Source: JAEDES01 sp964470055 (GTDB lineage Bacteria; Bacillota_I; Bacilli_A; RF39; UBA660). From it: 18,457 nucleotides of DNA. This document shows positions 1-7,434 of this stretch, piece after piece (the stretch's first letter is position 1; every line of letters begins with the position of its first letter). The stretch spans positions 1 through 18,457 of the forward strand of contig CAYXZZ010000029.1 in the NCBI GenBank assembly GCA_964470055.1, given 5' to 3'. Made by a program: the position numbers and the translations under genes. A model generated the notes under the pieces. That model saw only the letters and a program-made list of their open reading frames with translations. It was not told the DNA's origin and did no database searches.

Positions 1-63
1 AATGTGAATTGTATTTAATTATTCATTTGTTGCACTTGACTTTTTAATTAATAAAATATTTTT

Positions 64-174
64 CTACTCCAACCAAACTATCAATTTTAACTTTTCAAAT
101 ACAACAGTATAAACAAAATTCACTCCATATTTTTTTAGCAAAAAATTAAGTTCTTTAACAAATTCTCTTTCCAT
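64..174 (-). CDS. possible 36-residue small ORF
   Basis: A short open frame starting MEREFVKELNFLL and ending FEKLKLIVWLE lies just after the ssb terminator. Its ATG has no Shine-Dalgarno sequence (it is preceded by the U-tract of the terminator hairpin), and I recognise no family. It may be chance in AT-rich DNA. The rest of positions 1-180 shows nothing I can name. Confidence 0.15.
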   Translation of the reverse strand: MEREFVKELNFLLKKYGVNFVYTVVFEKLKLIVWLE

Positions 175-179
175 ACTTA

Positions 180-202
180 AAAAGCAGATTACTCATCTGC
201 TT
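180..202 (-). terminator. terminator of ssb
   Basis: Read on the minus strand, AAGCAGAT, a 5-nt loop and ATCTGCTT form a perfect 8-bp stem followed by a short T run. The stop codon of ssb (191-189) sits inside the hairpin, so gene end and terminator are fused. Confidence 0.75.
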
Positions 203-536
203 CTATCTTTTCTTCTCCTTTCTTACTCGATAAAAAAGTCACTTTTTCCGCAATTATTTCTGTTAAATACTCAGTCTTTCCATCTTTTTCTACAGTACGA
301 GACTGTATTCTTCCTTTAACTCCTACAACATCACCTTTTCCACAATACTCACTGGTATTTTCCGCAATATTATCAAAAGCCACACAATCTACAAAATCAG
401 TATCATATCCTCCATCCATATTTTTAAAACTTCTAGGTATTGCTAAAGTAATAGTCGCAACCTTTGACCCTTTTTCAGACTTATTTACAGTAATATTCCT
501 AGTAAGTCTTCCAACTAAAACTATTTGATTAAGTAT
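189..536 (-). CDS. ssb: single-stranded DNA-binding protein, short form, with ATA start
   Basis: This is an OB-fold protein that coats single-stranded DNA in replication, recombination and repair. No ATG precedes residue 40 (position 419), but the frame stays open upstream and reads LNQIVLVGRLTRN, the typical SSB N-terminus, followed by a middle part with VDCVAFDNIAE and GDVVGVKGRIQ, also typical. An AAGGAGG lies 7 nt before an ATA codon (536-534), so ATA is the most likely start, giving 115 residues; an in-frame ATT (539-537) is only 4 nt from the ribosome-binding site. The C-terminus is acidic (EEKIEADE) but lacks the usual DDDIPF-like tip that recruits partner proteins, so this may be an accessory SSB. 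The gene stands alone, with its own promoter and terminator, downstream of the suf operon. The family call is firm; the exact start codon is inferred. Confidence 0.85.
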   Translation of the reverse strand: MLNQIVLVGRLTRNITVNKSEKGSKVATITLAIPRSFKNMDGGYDTDFVDCVAFDNIAENTSEYCGKGDVVGVKGRIQSRTVEKDGKTEYLTEIIAEKVTFLSSKKGEEKIEADE

Positions 537-559
537 AATATCACCTCCTTTCGAGAGGT

Positions 560-588
560 ATAATACTCTAACTAAAAATTCAAATCAA
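560..588 (-). promoter_or_regulatory. sigma-A-like promoter of ssb
   Basis: On the minus strand TTGATT (588-583) and TATTAT (565-560) are 17 bp apart. The transcript would start only about 15-20 nt before the ATA codon and include the AAGGAGG at 550-544. Confidence 0.6.
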
Positions 589-623
589 ACTCTACTTCTT
601 TTAAATTCGACTATCAAATATCC

Positions 624-661
624 ACAAAAAAATGAAATCTCCTAACAGAAAATTTCATTTT
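624..661 (-). terminator. terminator of the suf operon
   Basis: AAAATGAAAT (661-652) and its exact complement (638-629) form a 10-bp stem with a 13-nt loop, followed on the minus strand by more T residues. It lies about 40 bp past the sufB stop. Confidence 0.75.
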
Positions 662-699
662 CATAATCGAATTATCTCGAATAAACAACTTCACTACTT

Positions 700-2013
700 T
701 TATAAATTTCTTTTAATAAGTTGATTAAGTTCAACTGCATATTCCATCGGAAGTTCTTCTCTAAACTTCTCTAAAAATCCTAAAACAATTAATTCCATTG
801 CTCTTTCTCGTGTAATACCACGACTCATTAAATAAAATAAATTATCTTCACTAATTTTTGAAACAGTTGCCTCGTGTTCAATATTACTACTTATGTTATA
901 GCAAGCATTAATTGGAATTGTATCGCTCTTAGATTTATCATCTAAAATAAGTGTATCACATTTCACATTTCCAATACTATTTACTGCCTTAGTATCAATA
1001 TATACCTTTCCTCGATAAGTAGCATTTCCACCATTTCTCGCAATACTTTTTGAAATAATATTACTCTTAGTATTTTTCCCTAAATGAATCATTCTCGCAC
1101 CACTATCTTGTTCCTGTCCACTAGATGCAACCGAAATCGTAATACAAGTTCCCTCTGAATTATCTCCCTTTAAAATACAACAAGGATATTTCATCGTTAC
1201 TTTACTACCAATATTTCCATCTATCCATTCCATTGTTCCATTAGTATCAACTTCTGCTCTTTTAGTAACGAGATTATAAACATTATTCGCCCAGTTTTGA
1301 ATAGTTGAATATCGACATTTACTATTCTTTCCAACATGTATTTCAACAACCGCAGCATGAAGAGACGATTCACTATAAGTAGGTGCAGTACATCCTTCAA
1401 TATAATGAAGTTCACTATTATCATCAACAATAATTAACGTTCTTTCAAACTGTCCCATATTTTTACTATTAATTCTAAAATAACTTTGCAATGGTCTATC
1501 TAATTTAGTATTTTTTGGAACATAAATAAAACTTCCTCCACTAAATACCGCCCCATTTAATGCCGCAAACTTATTCTCATCATTTGAAACAATCTTTCCA
1601 AAATACTTTTTCACAAGTTCTGGGTATTTTTTCATTGCCATTTCAATAGATGTAAAGATTACTTTCTTTTTTTCAAGTTCTTCTAACATACTATGGTATA
1701 TTACTTCACTTTCATATTGAACACCCATACCACCTAAATGTTTTTCGCTTTCCAAAACACCAAGTTCATCCAATTCATCCACAACTGGTTTTAAAACGCT
1801 ATTCCAATCATTTTGAATCTTTTCATCTGCATCATTAGATTTATAATAAACAATTTTTGAAAAATCAAGTTCTACATGAGGACCAAATTTAGGCATCTCA
1901 ATCTCTTGAAAATTCTTAAAACTATTTAATCTGTATTCTCTAATCCAATCACTCTCTTGTTTTTTTTCTGAAATAGCCTTTACCTTTTCCTCATCTATTC
2001 CTATTATTTCCAT
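700..2013 (-). CDS. sufB: Fe-S cluster scaffold protein SufB
   Basis: SufB is the cytosolic beta-helix scaffold that, with SufC and SufD, assembles iron-sulfur clusters and hands them to apoproteins. At 437 residues it is slightly short for the family. Recognisable blocks are the N-terminal SDWIREYRLNSFKNF, the core FERTLIIVDDNSELHYIEGC and QNWANNVYNLVTKR, and the C-terminal EHEATVSKISEDNLFYLMSRGITRE. The Cys of the YIEGC block and the Glu/His of the EHEAT block are kept. At the position of E. coli Cys405 the sequence reads DDKSKSDT, with Ser, which as I recall is usual for Bacillus-type SufB. GGTGAT lies just before the ATG. It is the last gene of the suf operon, 14 bp after the unknown 2028-2537 gene. 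Confidence 0.95.
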   Translation of the reverse strand: MEIIGIDEEKVKAISEKKQESDWIREYRLNSFKNFQEIEMPKFGPHVELDFSKIVYYKSNDADEKIQNDWNSVLKPVVDELDELGVLESEKHLGGMGVQYESEVIYHSMLEELEKKKVIFTSIEMAMKKYPELVKKYFGKIVSNDENKFAALNGAVFSGGSFIYVPKNTKLDRPLQSYFRINSKNMGQFERTLIIVDDNSELHYIEGCTAPTYSESSLHAAVVEIHVGKNSKCRYSTIQNWANNVYNLVTKRAEVDTNGTMEWIDGNIGSKVTMKYPCCILKGDNSEGTCITISVASSGQEQDSGARMIHLGKNTKSNIISKSIARNGGNATYRGKVYIDTKAVNSIGNVKCDTLILDDKSKSDTIPINACYNISSNIEHEATVSKISEDNLFYLMSRGITRERAMELIVLGFLEKFREELPMEYAVELNQLIKRNL

Positions 2014-2027
2014 ATCATCACCAGTTT

Positions 2028-2537
2028 CTATTTTTGATATACTTTTTTACTATCACGTTCTGCAAAAAACTCCAACATTTCTCTCATTGGCTCTTGATCC
2101 TTCACAATAACTTTGCTCATTAAAAAACGTTGAGTTATTGACTTCTTTGCTCGGTCCTGAGCCAAAGAAATTCTATCTTTAAAGAATAATTCACTACCTA
2201 AAACAAAGTCTTCAACATCCTTAATTTCAACATCTTTTCTGTCAAACTTAGTTGTAAAATCAAAATCAGTAAGTAACCAAGCCTCCCCAGAAATAGCATC
2301 TCCAAATACTTGTCTAATTTTTGTTCCAATATAATCTTCTGTCCCAACAGCATTAGAAGTATAAGGAACTCTTTCATAAATAGGTGCTATATCACCTGGA
2401 TTAAGTAAGCTTACATATGTATCTCCTCTATTTAATAAAACAACATACGCAAGTGGTTTTGTATACTCCAAACCATTATGTTCTACATCATAATATCTAA
2501 CTTCTGCTAACTTTAAATCATCTGTATTAACCTTCAT
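2028..2537 (-). CDS. unrecognised 169-residue protein inside the suf operon
   Basis: I do not recognise a family. The protein is soluble-looking and mixed alpha/beta, with no signal peptide, membrane segment or Cys residue, so it is unlikely to bind a cluster through cysteines. The middle part has GDTYVSLLNPGDIAPIYERV and a Trp-containing EAWLLTDFDF stretch; the C-terminal third is helical and charged. The start is taken as the ATG at 2537, 9 nt after GGAGAGG, rather than the in-frame TTG at 2546 that touches the ribosome-binding site. It overlaps the end of sufU by 11 nt and sits 14 bp before sufB, so it is co-translated with Fe-S assembly genes. A role as a SUF accessory or client protein is inference from position only. 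Confidence 0.75.
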   Translation of the reverse strand: MKVNTDDLKLAEVRYYDVEHNGLEYTKPLAYVVLLNRGDTYVSLLNPGDIAPIYERVPYTSNAVGTEDYIGTKIRQVFGDAISGEAWLLTDFDFTTKFDRKDVEIKDVEDFVLGSELFFKDRISLAQDRAKKSITQRFLMSKVIVKDQEPMREMLEFFAERDSKKVYQK

Positions 2538-2961
2538 TATTTTCAACCTCTCCTAACATATCATTTATCGCAACACTTGGTAGTAATGCACAATTTTTTC
2601 TATTTGGTTGCCTACAAATTTCATCATAGACATTTAACTCACCAAGTATTTCACTATCATACTCTTCTTCATTAATCATCTTTCGATAATTATCAATAAT
2701 TACTTTAACTTCTTCTACTGTCTTTCCAATTAAACTTCTAATCATAATAGAAGTAGCCGAAGTACTAATAGCACAAGCCTCACCATCAAATCTTATATCT
2801 TTAACTATCCCCTCTTCAATCTTCATCATAAAATCAAGATTATCGATACAACTTTCGCTATTAGTGTTAACTTTAACATAACTATCATCTTCAATTAATC
2901 CTCTATTCATTGGCTCTTGAAAATTATCAAGGATTATTTCTCTTCGCAAATTACTATCCAT
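2527..2961 (-). CDS. sufU: SufU-type zinc sulfurtransferase
   Basis: In Gram-positive SUF systems SufU takes persulfide sulfur from the cysteine desulfurase SufS by a zinc-dependent ligand swap and passes it to the SufBCD scaffold. The 144 residues match the IscU/SufU fold. The four zinc ligands can be read: Cys38 and Asp40 (ESCID), Cys63 (GEACAIS) and Cys124 (KNCALLP); the STSATSIM segment follows the second Cys, as expected. The common NPxCGD motif is altered to NSESCID. An AGGAGG lies directly upstream of the ATG. It is 9 bp after sufS, and its stop codon is overlapped by the next gene, so translation is probably coupled. Confidence 0.93.
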   Translation of the reverse strand: MDSNLRREIILDNFQEPMNRGLIEDDSYVKVNTNSESCIDNLDFMMKIEEGIVKDIRFDGEACAISTSATSIMIRSLIGKTVEEVKVIIDNYRKMINEEEYDSEILGELNVYDEICRQPNRKNCALLPSVAINDMLGEVENNEG

Positions 2962-2970
2962 TTCTCCTCC

Positions 2971-4164
2971 TTATATAACTATCCTAAATATATCATCACT
3001 TTTTCTTAATACTTCAAGTAACTTATCAACGTCACTTTTATTATTATATAAGTACATACTTACTCTAACCGTATTTTTAATACCAATTTCATCTTTCAAC
3101 ATCTTTGTACAATGATTACCTGCTCTAACATAAATATTATAATTATTTAAATAAATTGAACTATCCTGTGCAAAAACACCATCAATATTAAATGCAAGTA
3201 TTCCACTATAAGAATTTTCATTATACATCTTTATATTAGGAATTTTTCTAAGTTCCTCAACCATATATTTTTTTAATTCAACTTCATGTTTGTGAATATT
3301 TTCAATACCAATATCCATCAAATATAATATAGCCTGTCTAAGCCCAATCACTCCAGCAATATTAGGAGTACCAGCCTCAAATTTAGTTACCCCTTTTTTT
3401 AATTCATAACTATTATCATCTTCAAAAAATCGATTCATTCCACCACCATAACATAATGGCTCCATTTTTTCTAAATATTTTCTTTTCGCAATAAGACACC
3501 CTACACCAGTAGGTCCACACATCTTATGTCCTGAAAAACTTAAAAAATCAATATTACTATTTTTAAAATCAACTTTCATATGTGGAACGCTTTGAGCCCC
3601 ATCAACAGAAAACAAAATGTTTTTATCTCTACAAATTCTACCAATTGCCTCAATATCTCTAACATCACCAATTACATTAGTAACATGCGCAATTGCAATA
3701 ACTTTTGTTTTATCAGTAATACTTTTTAAAATACTATCTACCGTCAAAGAATACTCATCATCAAGATCCATATACTTCAAAACAATTCCCTTTTCAGAAG
3801 ACAATTTTATCCAAGGAAGAACATTAGAAGCATGTTCACTTTTTGTAAGTAAAACTTCATCTCCCTCTTTCAAAATATTTTTCATATATCCAAATACTAC
3901 CATATTTATGGACATAGTTGTCCCACTAGTAAAAATAACTTCTTCACTATCACAATTAACAAATTTAGAAACAACACTTCTTGTATCATCATAAAGTCTA
4001 TTTGTTTTTATAGCCGCATCATAATCACCACGATGAATATTTGACGTATGTTCAGTATAATATTTCACTACACTATCCACAACACATTTAGGTTTTAAAG
4101 TAGTTGCACCATTATCAAAATATACAATATCACTATCTAACATTGCAAAATCTTCTCTATGCAT
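2971..4164 (-). CDS. sufS: cysteine desulfurase SufS
   Basis: SufS is a pyridoxal-phosphate enzyme that removes sulfur from L-cysteine as an enzyme-bound persulfide, giving alanine; the sulfur goes to SufU. It has the N-terminal YFDNGATTLKP, the substrate/PLP residues around His114 (KSEHASN) and DGAQS (191-195), the PLP Lys217 in SFSGHKMCGPTG and the catalytic Cys355 in VRAGNHCTK, which matches the group II RAGHHC motif. (Residue numbers count from the upstream GTG at 4173.) The better start is the ATG at 4164, 8 nt after AGGAGG, because the GTG overlaps the ribosome-binding site; this gives 397 residues. It follows sufD by 12 bp. Confidence 0.95.
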   Translation of the reverse strand: MHREDFAMLDSDIVYFDNGATTLKPKCVVDSVVKYYTEHTSNIHRGDYDAAIKTNRLYDDTRSVVSKFVNCDSEEVIFTSGTTMSINMVVFGYMKNILKEGDEVLLTKSEHASNVLPWIKLSSEKGIVLKYMDLDDEYSLTVDSILKSITDKTKVIAIAHVTNVIGDVRDIEAIGRICRDKNILFSVDGAQSVPHMKVDFKNSNIDFLSFSGHKMCGPTGVGCLIAKRKYLEKMEPLCYGGGMNRFFEDDNSYELKKGVTKFEAGTPNIAGVIGLRQAILYLMDIGIENIHKHEVELKKYMVEELRKIPNIKMYNENSYSGILAFNIDGVFAQDSSIYLNNYNIYVRAGNHCTKMLKDEIGIKNTVRVSMYLYNNKSDVDKLLEVLRKSDDIFRIVI

Positions 4165-4176
4165 ACGCTTCACCTC

Positions 4177-4755
4177 CTAAATCTTTTCAATCTCATCTAA
4201 AAATAACTTAATTTTATCCATTTCAATACTATCACTATTTATTAAAAATCCATTTAATAATAATCTATAAGCAACTTCTCTACTAATCCCTCTACTCATC
4301 ATATAAAACATGACTTCATCTTTAAATTTTCCAATATAAGCCGCATGATTACTATCAACATCATAATTATCTATTAATAAATTAGGACAAATCATACTTT
4401 TACCATTATCCATATTAATAATTTGATTATCCTGATTACAAATACACTTACTACTTTGCCTTGGAACAACACCATCAACATAGTACATTAATTTATTACA
4501 AAATACATTTACTCCATGATTAAATATTTCACTATGAGTATTATTCTTTAAATGATTAACTTTAATACTAAACTTATTATCATCATAATTAATATTATTA
4601 TAATAGTAATAAAGACAAACCCCTTCTTTTGCAAGATCAATTTCTACTTCACTACTACCATTAATTGAAAAGTGATAAATTATAGTATCTTCTTCTATAT
4701 TATATTTATAATTTTTCTTTTCGTTATCATCAACTACATAAATAATTTTACTCAT
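4177..4755 (-). CDS. sufD: SufD, short form (192 residues)
   Basis: SufD is the SufB paralogue that completes the SufB-SufC2-SufD assembly complex. The usual SufD has about 400-450 residues; this one has 192 and consists mainly of the C-terminal part of the beta-helix plus the helical tail. Matches to the family include YYVDGVVPRQSSKCICNQ, LLIDNYDVDSNHAAYIG with the conserved His137 (equivalent of the E. coli SufD His near the SufB interface) and FYMMSRGISREVAYRLLLNGF. The N-terminal domain is missing, but the gene has no frameshift and keeps a normal start. Its ATG overlaps the sufC stop codon in TAATG, so the two are coupled. I take it as a functional minimal SufD rather than a pseudogene. 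Confidence 0.87.
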   Translation of the reverse strand: MSKIIYVVDDNEKKNYKYNIEEDTIIYHFSINGSSEVEIDLAKEGVCLYYYYNNINYDDNKFSIKVNHLKNNTHSEIFNHGVNVFCNKLMYYVDGVVPRQSSKCICNQDNQIINMDNGKSMICPNLLIDNYDVDSNHAAYIGKFKDEVMFYMMSRGISREVAYRLLLNGFLINSDSIEMDKIKLFLDEIEKI

Positions 4756-5495
4756 TAAGCACCAATTCCCACATAACCATCTTTTTCTACTTCAAATGCT
4801 AAATCAATTGTTCCAGTCTTTTGAATCTTTCCATCAACCATAACATGTACAAAATCAGGTTTAATATATTCTAAAATTCTTGGATAATGTGTAATAATCA
4901 AAATACTTGTCTCTGGATTTTCTTCAATATAAACATTAATATTTTCACAAACAACTCTCAAACTATCAACATCAAGTCCTGAATCTAATTCATCTAAAAT
5001 AATAAGTTTAGGTTTTAATACTTTTAATTGTAAAACTTCATTCTTTTTCTTTTCACCGCCACTAAATCCCTGATTTAAAGACCGATGCAACATACTACTA
5101 TCAAGACTAACACTCTTCATTGCACTATCCATATCCTTAATAAAAGAATAAAGATTTACTTTTTCACCAGTAATTTCTCCCTTAGCAGTTCTCAAAAACT
5201 CACTATTAGAAACGCCCTCAATCACAGTCGGATCTTGCATACAAAGAAAAAGTCCTCTTTTTGCTCTTTCATTTACTTCTAAATTAATAATGTCCTCTCC
5301 ATCTAGTAACATCTCACCAGAAATAACTTCATATCCATAATGTCCCATAATAACCTTAGCCAATGTACTTTTACCAGTTCCATTAGGTCCCATTATCGCA
5401 TGAATTTCTGAATTATTTATTTTTAAAGAAAAGTCTTTCAAAATATCAATATCTTTATCTTTAACACTTGCGTTTATATGATTTATTTCTAACAT
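4755..5495 (-). CDS. sufC: SufC ATPase of the Fe-S assembly complex
   Basis: SufC is the ABC-type ATPase that drives shape changes in SufB/SufD during cluster assembly; it is cytosolic, not a transporter. The 246 residues carry Walker A GPNGTGKST (about 36-44), the Q-loop at CMQDP, the signature SGGEKKKNE, Walker B LIILDELDSGLD and the switch His in ITHYPR. An AUGGAGAUG-type ribosome-binding site lies upstream of the ATG. It is the first gene of a six-gene minus-strand operon (sufC, sufD, sufS, sufU, unknown, sufB) behind a sigma-A-like promoter. Confidence 0.96.
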   Translation of the reverse strand: MLEINHINASVKDKDIDILKDFSLKINNSEIHAIMGPNGTGKSTLAKVIMGHYGYEVISGEMLLDGEDIINLEVNERAKRGLFLCMQDPTVIEGVSNSEFLRTAKGEITGEKVNLYSFIKDMDSAMKSVSLDSSMLHRSLNQGFSGGEKKKNEVLQLKVLKPKLIILDELDSGLDVDSLRVVCENINVYIEENPETSILIITHYPRILEYIKPDFVHVMVDGKIQKTGTIDLAFEVEKDGYVGIGA

Positions 5496-5519
5496 GTAAT
5501 CATCTCCATCTATAATTTA

Positions 5520-5531
5520 TTTTGTCCAAAA
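5520..5531. promoter_or_regulatory. possible operator in the suf leader
   Basis: TTTTGTCCAAAA is an inverted repeat with 5-bp arms and a 2-bp centre. It lies about 9 bp past the -10 box of the suf promoter, where a repressor could act. No regulator is encoded nearby, and a repeat this short can occur by chance. Confidence 0.25.
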
Positions 5532-5540
5532 CAATGCCAA

Positions 5541-5569
5541 AATATAAAATCACTTATATTCTATCACAA
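5541..5569 (-). promoter_or_regulatory. sigma-A-like promoter of the suf operon
   Basis: On the minus strand TTGTGA (5569-5564) and TATATT (5546-5541) are 17 bp apart, giving a leader of roughly 35-40 nt before sufC. Confidence 0.55.
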
Positions 5570-5584
5570 AAAAGAAGACTACAC

Positions 5585-5609
5585 AAAAAAAGATCATCGA
5601 AATGACCTT
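5585..5609 (-). terminator. terminator of the 5627-7273 gene
   Basis: AAGGTCAT, the tetraloop TTCG and ATGATCTT form an 8-bp stem with one G-U pair, followed by a run of T on the minus strand. Confidence 0.8.
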
Positions 5610-5626
5610 TTTATTGCTAAATTTAA

Positions 5627-7273
5627 TTATTGTTGCTCTAATAAAGACTGTGCATCTGCCAAAATCTTAGCCAACTCTTCTTTTCCTTCAATTTGACTTC
5701 TTAAAGATTCAAGTTCACGAGTCTGACTAGCAATAACTTTATCTTGATCATGAGCCTTATTCTCCATCATTGAAATCTTACTTTCTAACTTTGTAACAAT
5801 CGTCTCATAATTCTTAATTTTACCTTTAAGAGCCTCAATATCCCTAATTTGATTTTTTGCTTTTTCAACAACTTTTCTATATGCCTCGCCTGCTTGAGTA
5901 AACTTCTCTTCATAAGCAGCAATCTTTTGTCTTTGATTACGATTCAAATTAATCAAATTAGTCATTGTATTAGCAACATCTTCCATAATTGTATCTTTAG
6001 TACCAGAACTTCTATATCCATAACTAAAACTATCTTCAATATCAATCTTATCCTCATGTAATGTTGCATCAGCAAATATATCATTATCTAAATCAACATC
6101 AAATAAATCACTCTTAAAACTAGAAACTACATCTTCAACAGGAGCATCCTCTTCATAATTAACATCTTTACTTCCAGTATCTAAATAATTAATATTATCA
6201 CCAAAATCAAATGACATTAACTTCTCATCAGTATCATTTTTCTCTGAAATATCATTTTGTTCAACAACCTCTTCCTCAACTGGCGCTACATTTTCATCAA
6301 CTTCATCATTTGGAAGATTATCAATAGTGTTTTCTCCTGTCTCTTCTTCCACAACCTTCTCTTCTGGAAGTACTGAAATAGGCTCTTCTCCTTCATCAGA
6401 AACATTTTCACTATTTTCTTCTACTATCTTAATAGTAACATCACCAGTATCAACATCAGTATGTTCCTCAACATTAGCAGGTTCTACAGGTAATGGTTCT
6501 TCAACAGGCGCACTACCTTCAACTACATTAATATTTTCATTTGCTACTGCCTCAAAATCTTTCGCAGTAATATCTTCTGCACCAAATCCACTAACTTTCT
6601 CTTCTGCTGCCATAGCAACATCAATTATATCCTGTGTAACATCAGTATCTTGAATATCTAACGCTTCAGGATTTTCAGGCTCAGGTGGAGCAATAAACAT
6701 TCTATCGGCAAGCGAATATTCTACAACTACTGAATCAGTCGTATTTTTACTGAAATATAATGACTCATTATTCTTCATTCCAATAAAACTAAAATATTCA
6801 TCATTAATTATATTATTACCATTTATATCACAAATAGTAGCCTCAGAAAATTGATCATTAAAAATAAATCTTCCCTCACTACCCATCTTTGCATTCATAT
6901 TTTCCTTAATAGTAGCCGCTGTTGTTACCAACTTAGTAGCCGCCAAAGGATCACTTCTTAAACTAGTTGCCTCAACAACACTTGGAGTTACAGAATTGGC
7001 CTTTTCAACCAACAATAAATCATCTGAAATTAACTTTATTGACTTATTTTCAAAGGGTATAACTACATTTCCATTTGAGTCAATAACTCCGATTGAAGAA
7101 GCAGCAACAACTGGGTCAATAGCCTCAACTAAAACAGTTGACGCAATGATGTTACCATTTGCAATCGTCATTCCATCTAAAAAGTAATATTGCTTTCCAT
7201 CCTCTGTTAAACCATAAGTACAAACAATATCACTACGATCCTTATATTTTACAAGTCCTTTTTGAATTTGCAT
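5627..7273 (-). CDS. large acidic protein with WG-like N-terminus and C-terminal coiled coil
   Basis: I do not recognise the full protein (548 residues from the ATG at 7273; a GTG three codons upstream is possible). The N-terminal ~200 residues contain beta-strand repeats such as GVIDSNGNVVIPFEN and TICDINGNNIINDEYF, which resemble WG repeats that form beta-propeller-like folds. Residues ~205-410 are a low-complexity acidic linker rich in Glu, Asp, Val and Pro. The last ~120 residues have heptads of a long coiled coil (YEEKFTQAGEAYRKVVEKAK and following). There is no signal peptide or membrane segment, so it is probably a cytosolic scaffold or structural protein. It is transcribed alone from its own promoter and terminator, back to back with the 7435 gene. 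No function is claimed. Confidence 0.85.
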   Translation of the reverse strand: MQIQKGLVKYKDRSDIVCTYGLTEDGKQYYFLDGMTIANGNIIASTVLVEAIDPVVAASSIGVIDSNGNVVIPFENKSIKLISDDLLLVEKANSVTPSVVEATSLRSDPLAATKLVTTAATIKENMNAKMGSEGRFIFNDQFSEATICDINGNNIINDEYFSFIGMKNNESLYFSKNTTDSVVVEYSLADRMFIAPPEPENPEALDIQDTDVTQDIIDVAMAAEEKVSGFGAEDITAKDFEAVANENINVVEGSAPVEEPLPVEPANVEEHTDVDTGDVTIKIVEENSENVSDEGEEPISVLPEEKVVEEETGENTIDNLPNDEVDENVAPVEEEVVEQNDISEKNDTDEKLMSFDFGDNINYLDTGSKDVNYEEDAPVEDVVSSFKSDLFDVDLDNDIFADATLHEDKIDIEDSFSYGYRSSGTKDTIMEDVANTMTNLINLNRNQRQKIAAYEEKFTQAGEAYRKVVEKAKNQIRDIEALKGKIKNYETIVTKLESKISMMENKAHDQDKVIASQTRELESLRSQIEGKEELAKILADAQSLLEQQ

Positions 7274-7324
7274 AAACAACACCTACCCAATTTTATTCTT
7301 CTTTTCAACCCTATTCTATACCTA

Positions 7325-7353
7325 ATATTAACACAAATAAAATTTTTAGACAA
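7325..7353 (-). promoter_or_regulatory. promoter of the coiled-coil protein gene
   Basis: On the minus strand TTGTCT (7353-7348) and TAATAT (7330-7325) are 17 bp apart, upstream of the ATG at 7273. Confidence 0.5.
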
Positions 7354-7390
7354 CTACATTTTTAAAAATAATTAACTTTCCCTCAAGCAT

Positions 7391-7419
7391 TTGCAAAACC
7401 TACCAACATACGCTACAAT
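7391..7419 (+). promoter_or_regulatory. promoter of the 7435-hit operon
   Basis: TTGCAA and TACAAT are 17 bp apart. The start point would fall only about 9 nt before the ATG at 7435, so the leader is very short and the GATGGTGAT ribosome-binding site would lie at the 5' end or be partly missing. Confidence 0.6.
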
Positions 7420-7434
7420 AAAGATGGTGATAAC

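Noticed and set aside
3617..3994. Plus-strand open frame of 125 codons opposite sufS
   Set aside because: Antisense shadow of a well-conserved gene, without start signals.
6327..6653. Plus-strand open frame of 108 codons opposite the acidic linker
   Set aside because: It is the Ser/Thr-rich antisense shadow of Glu/Asp/Val codons in the real minus-strand gene, with no ribosome-binding site or family match.
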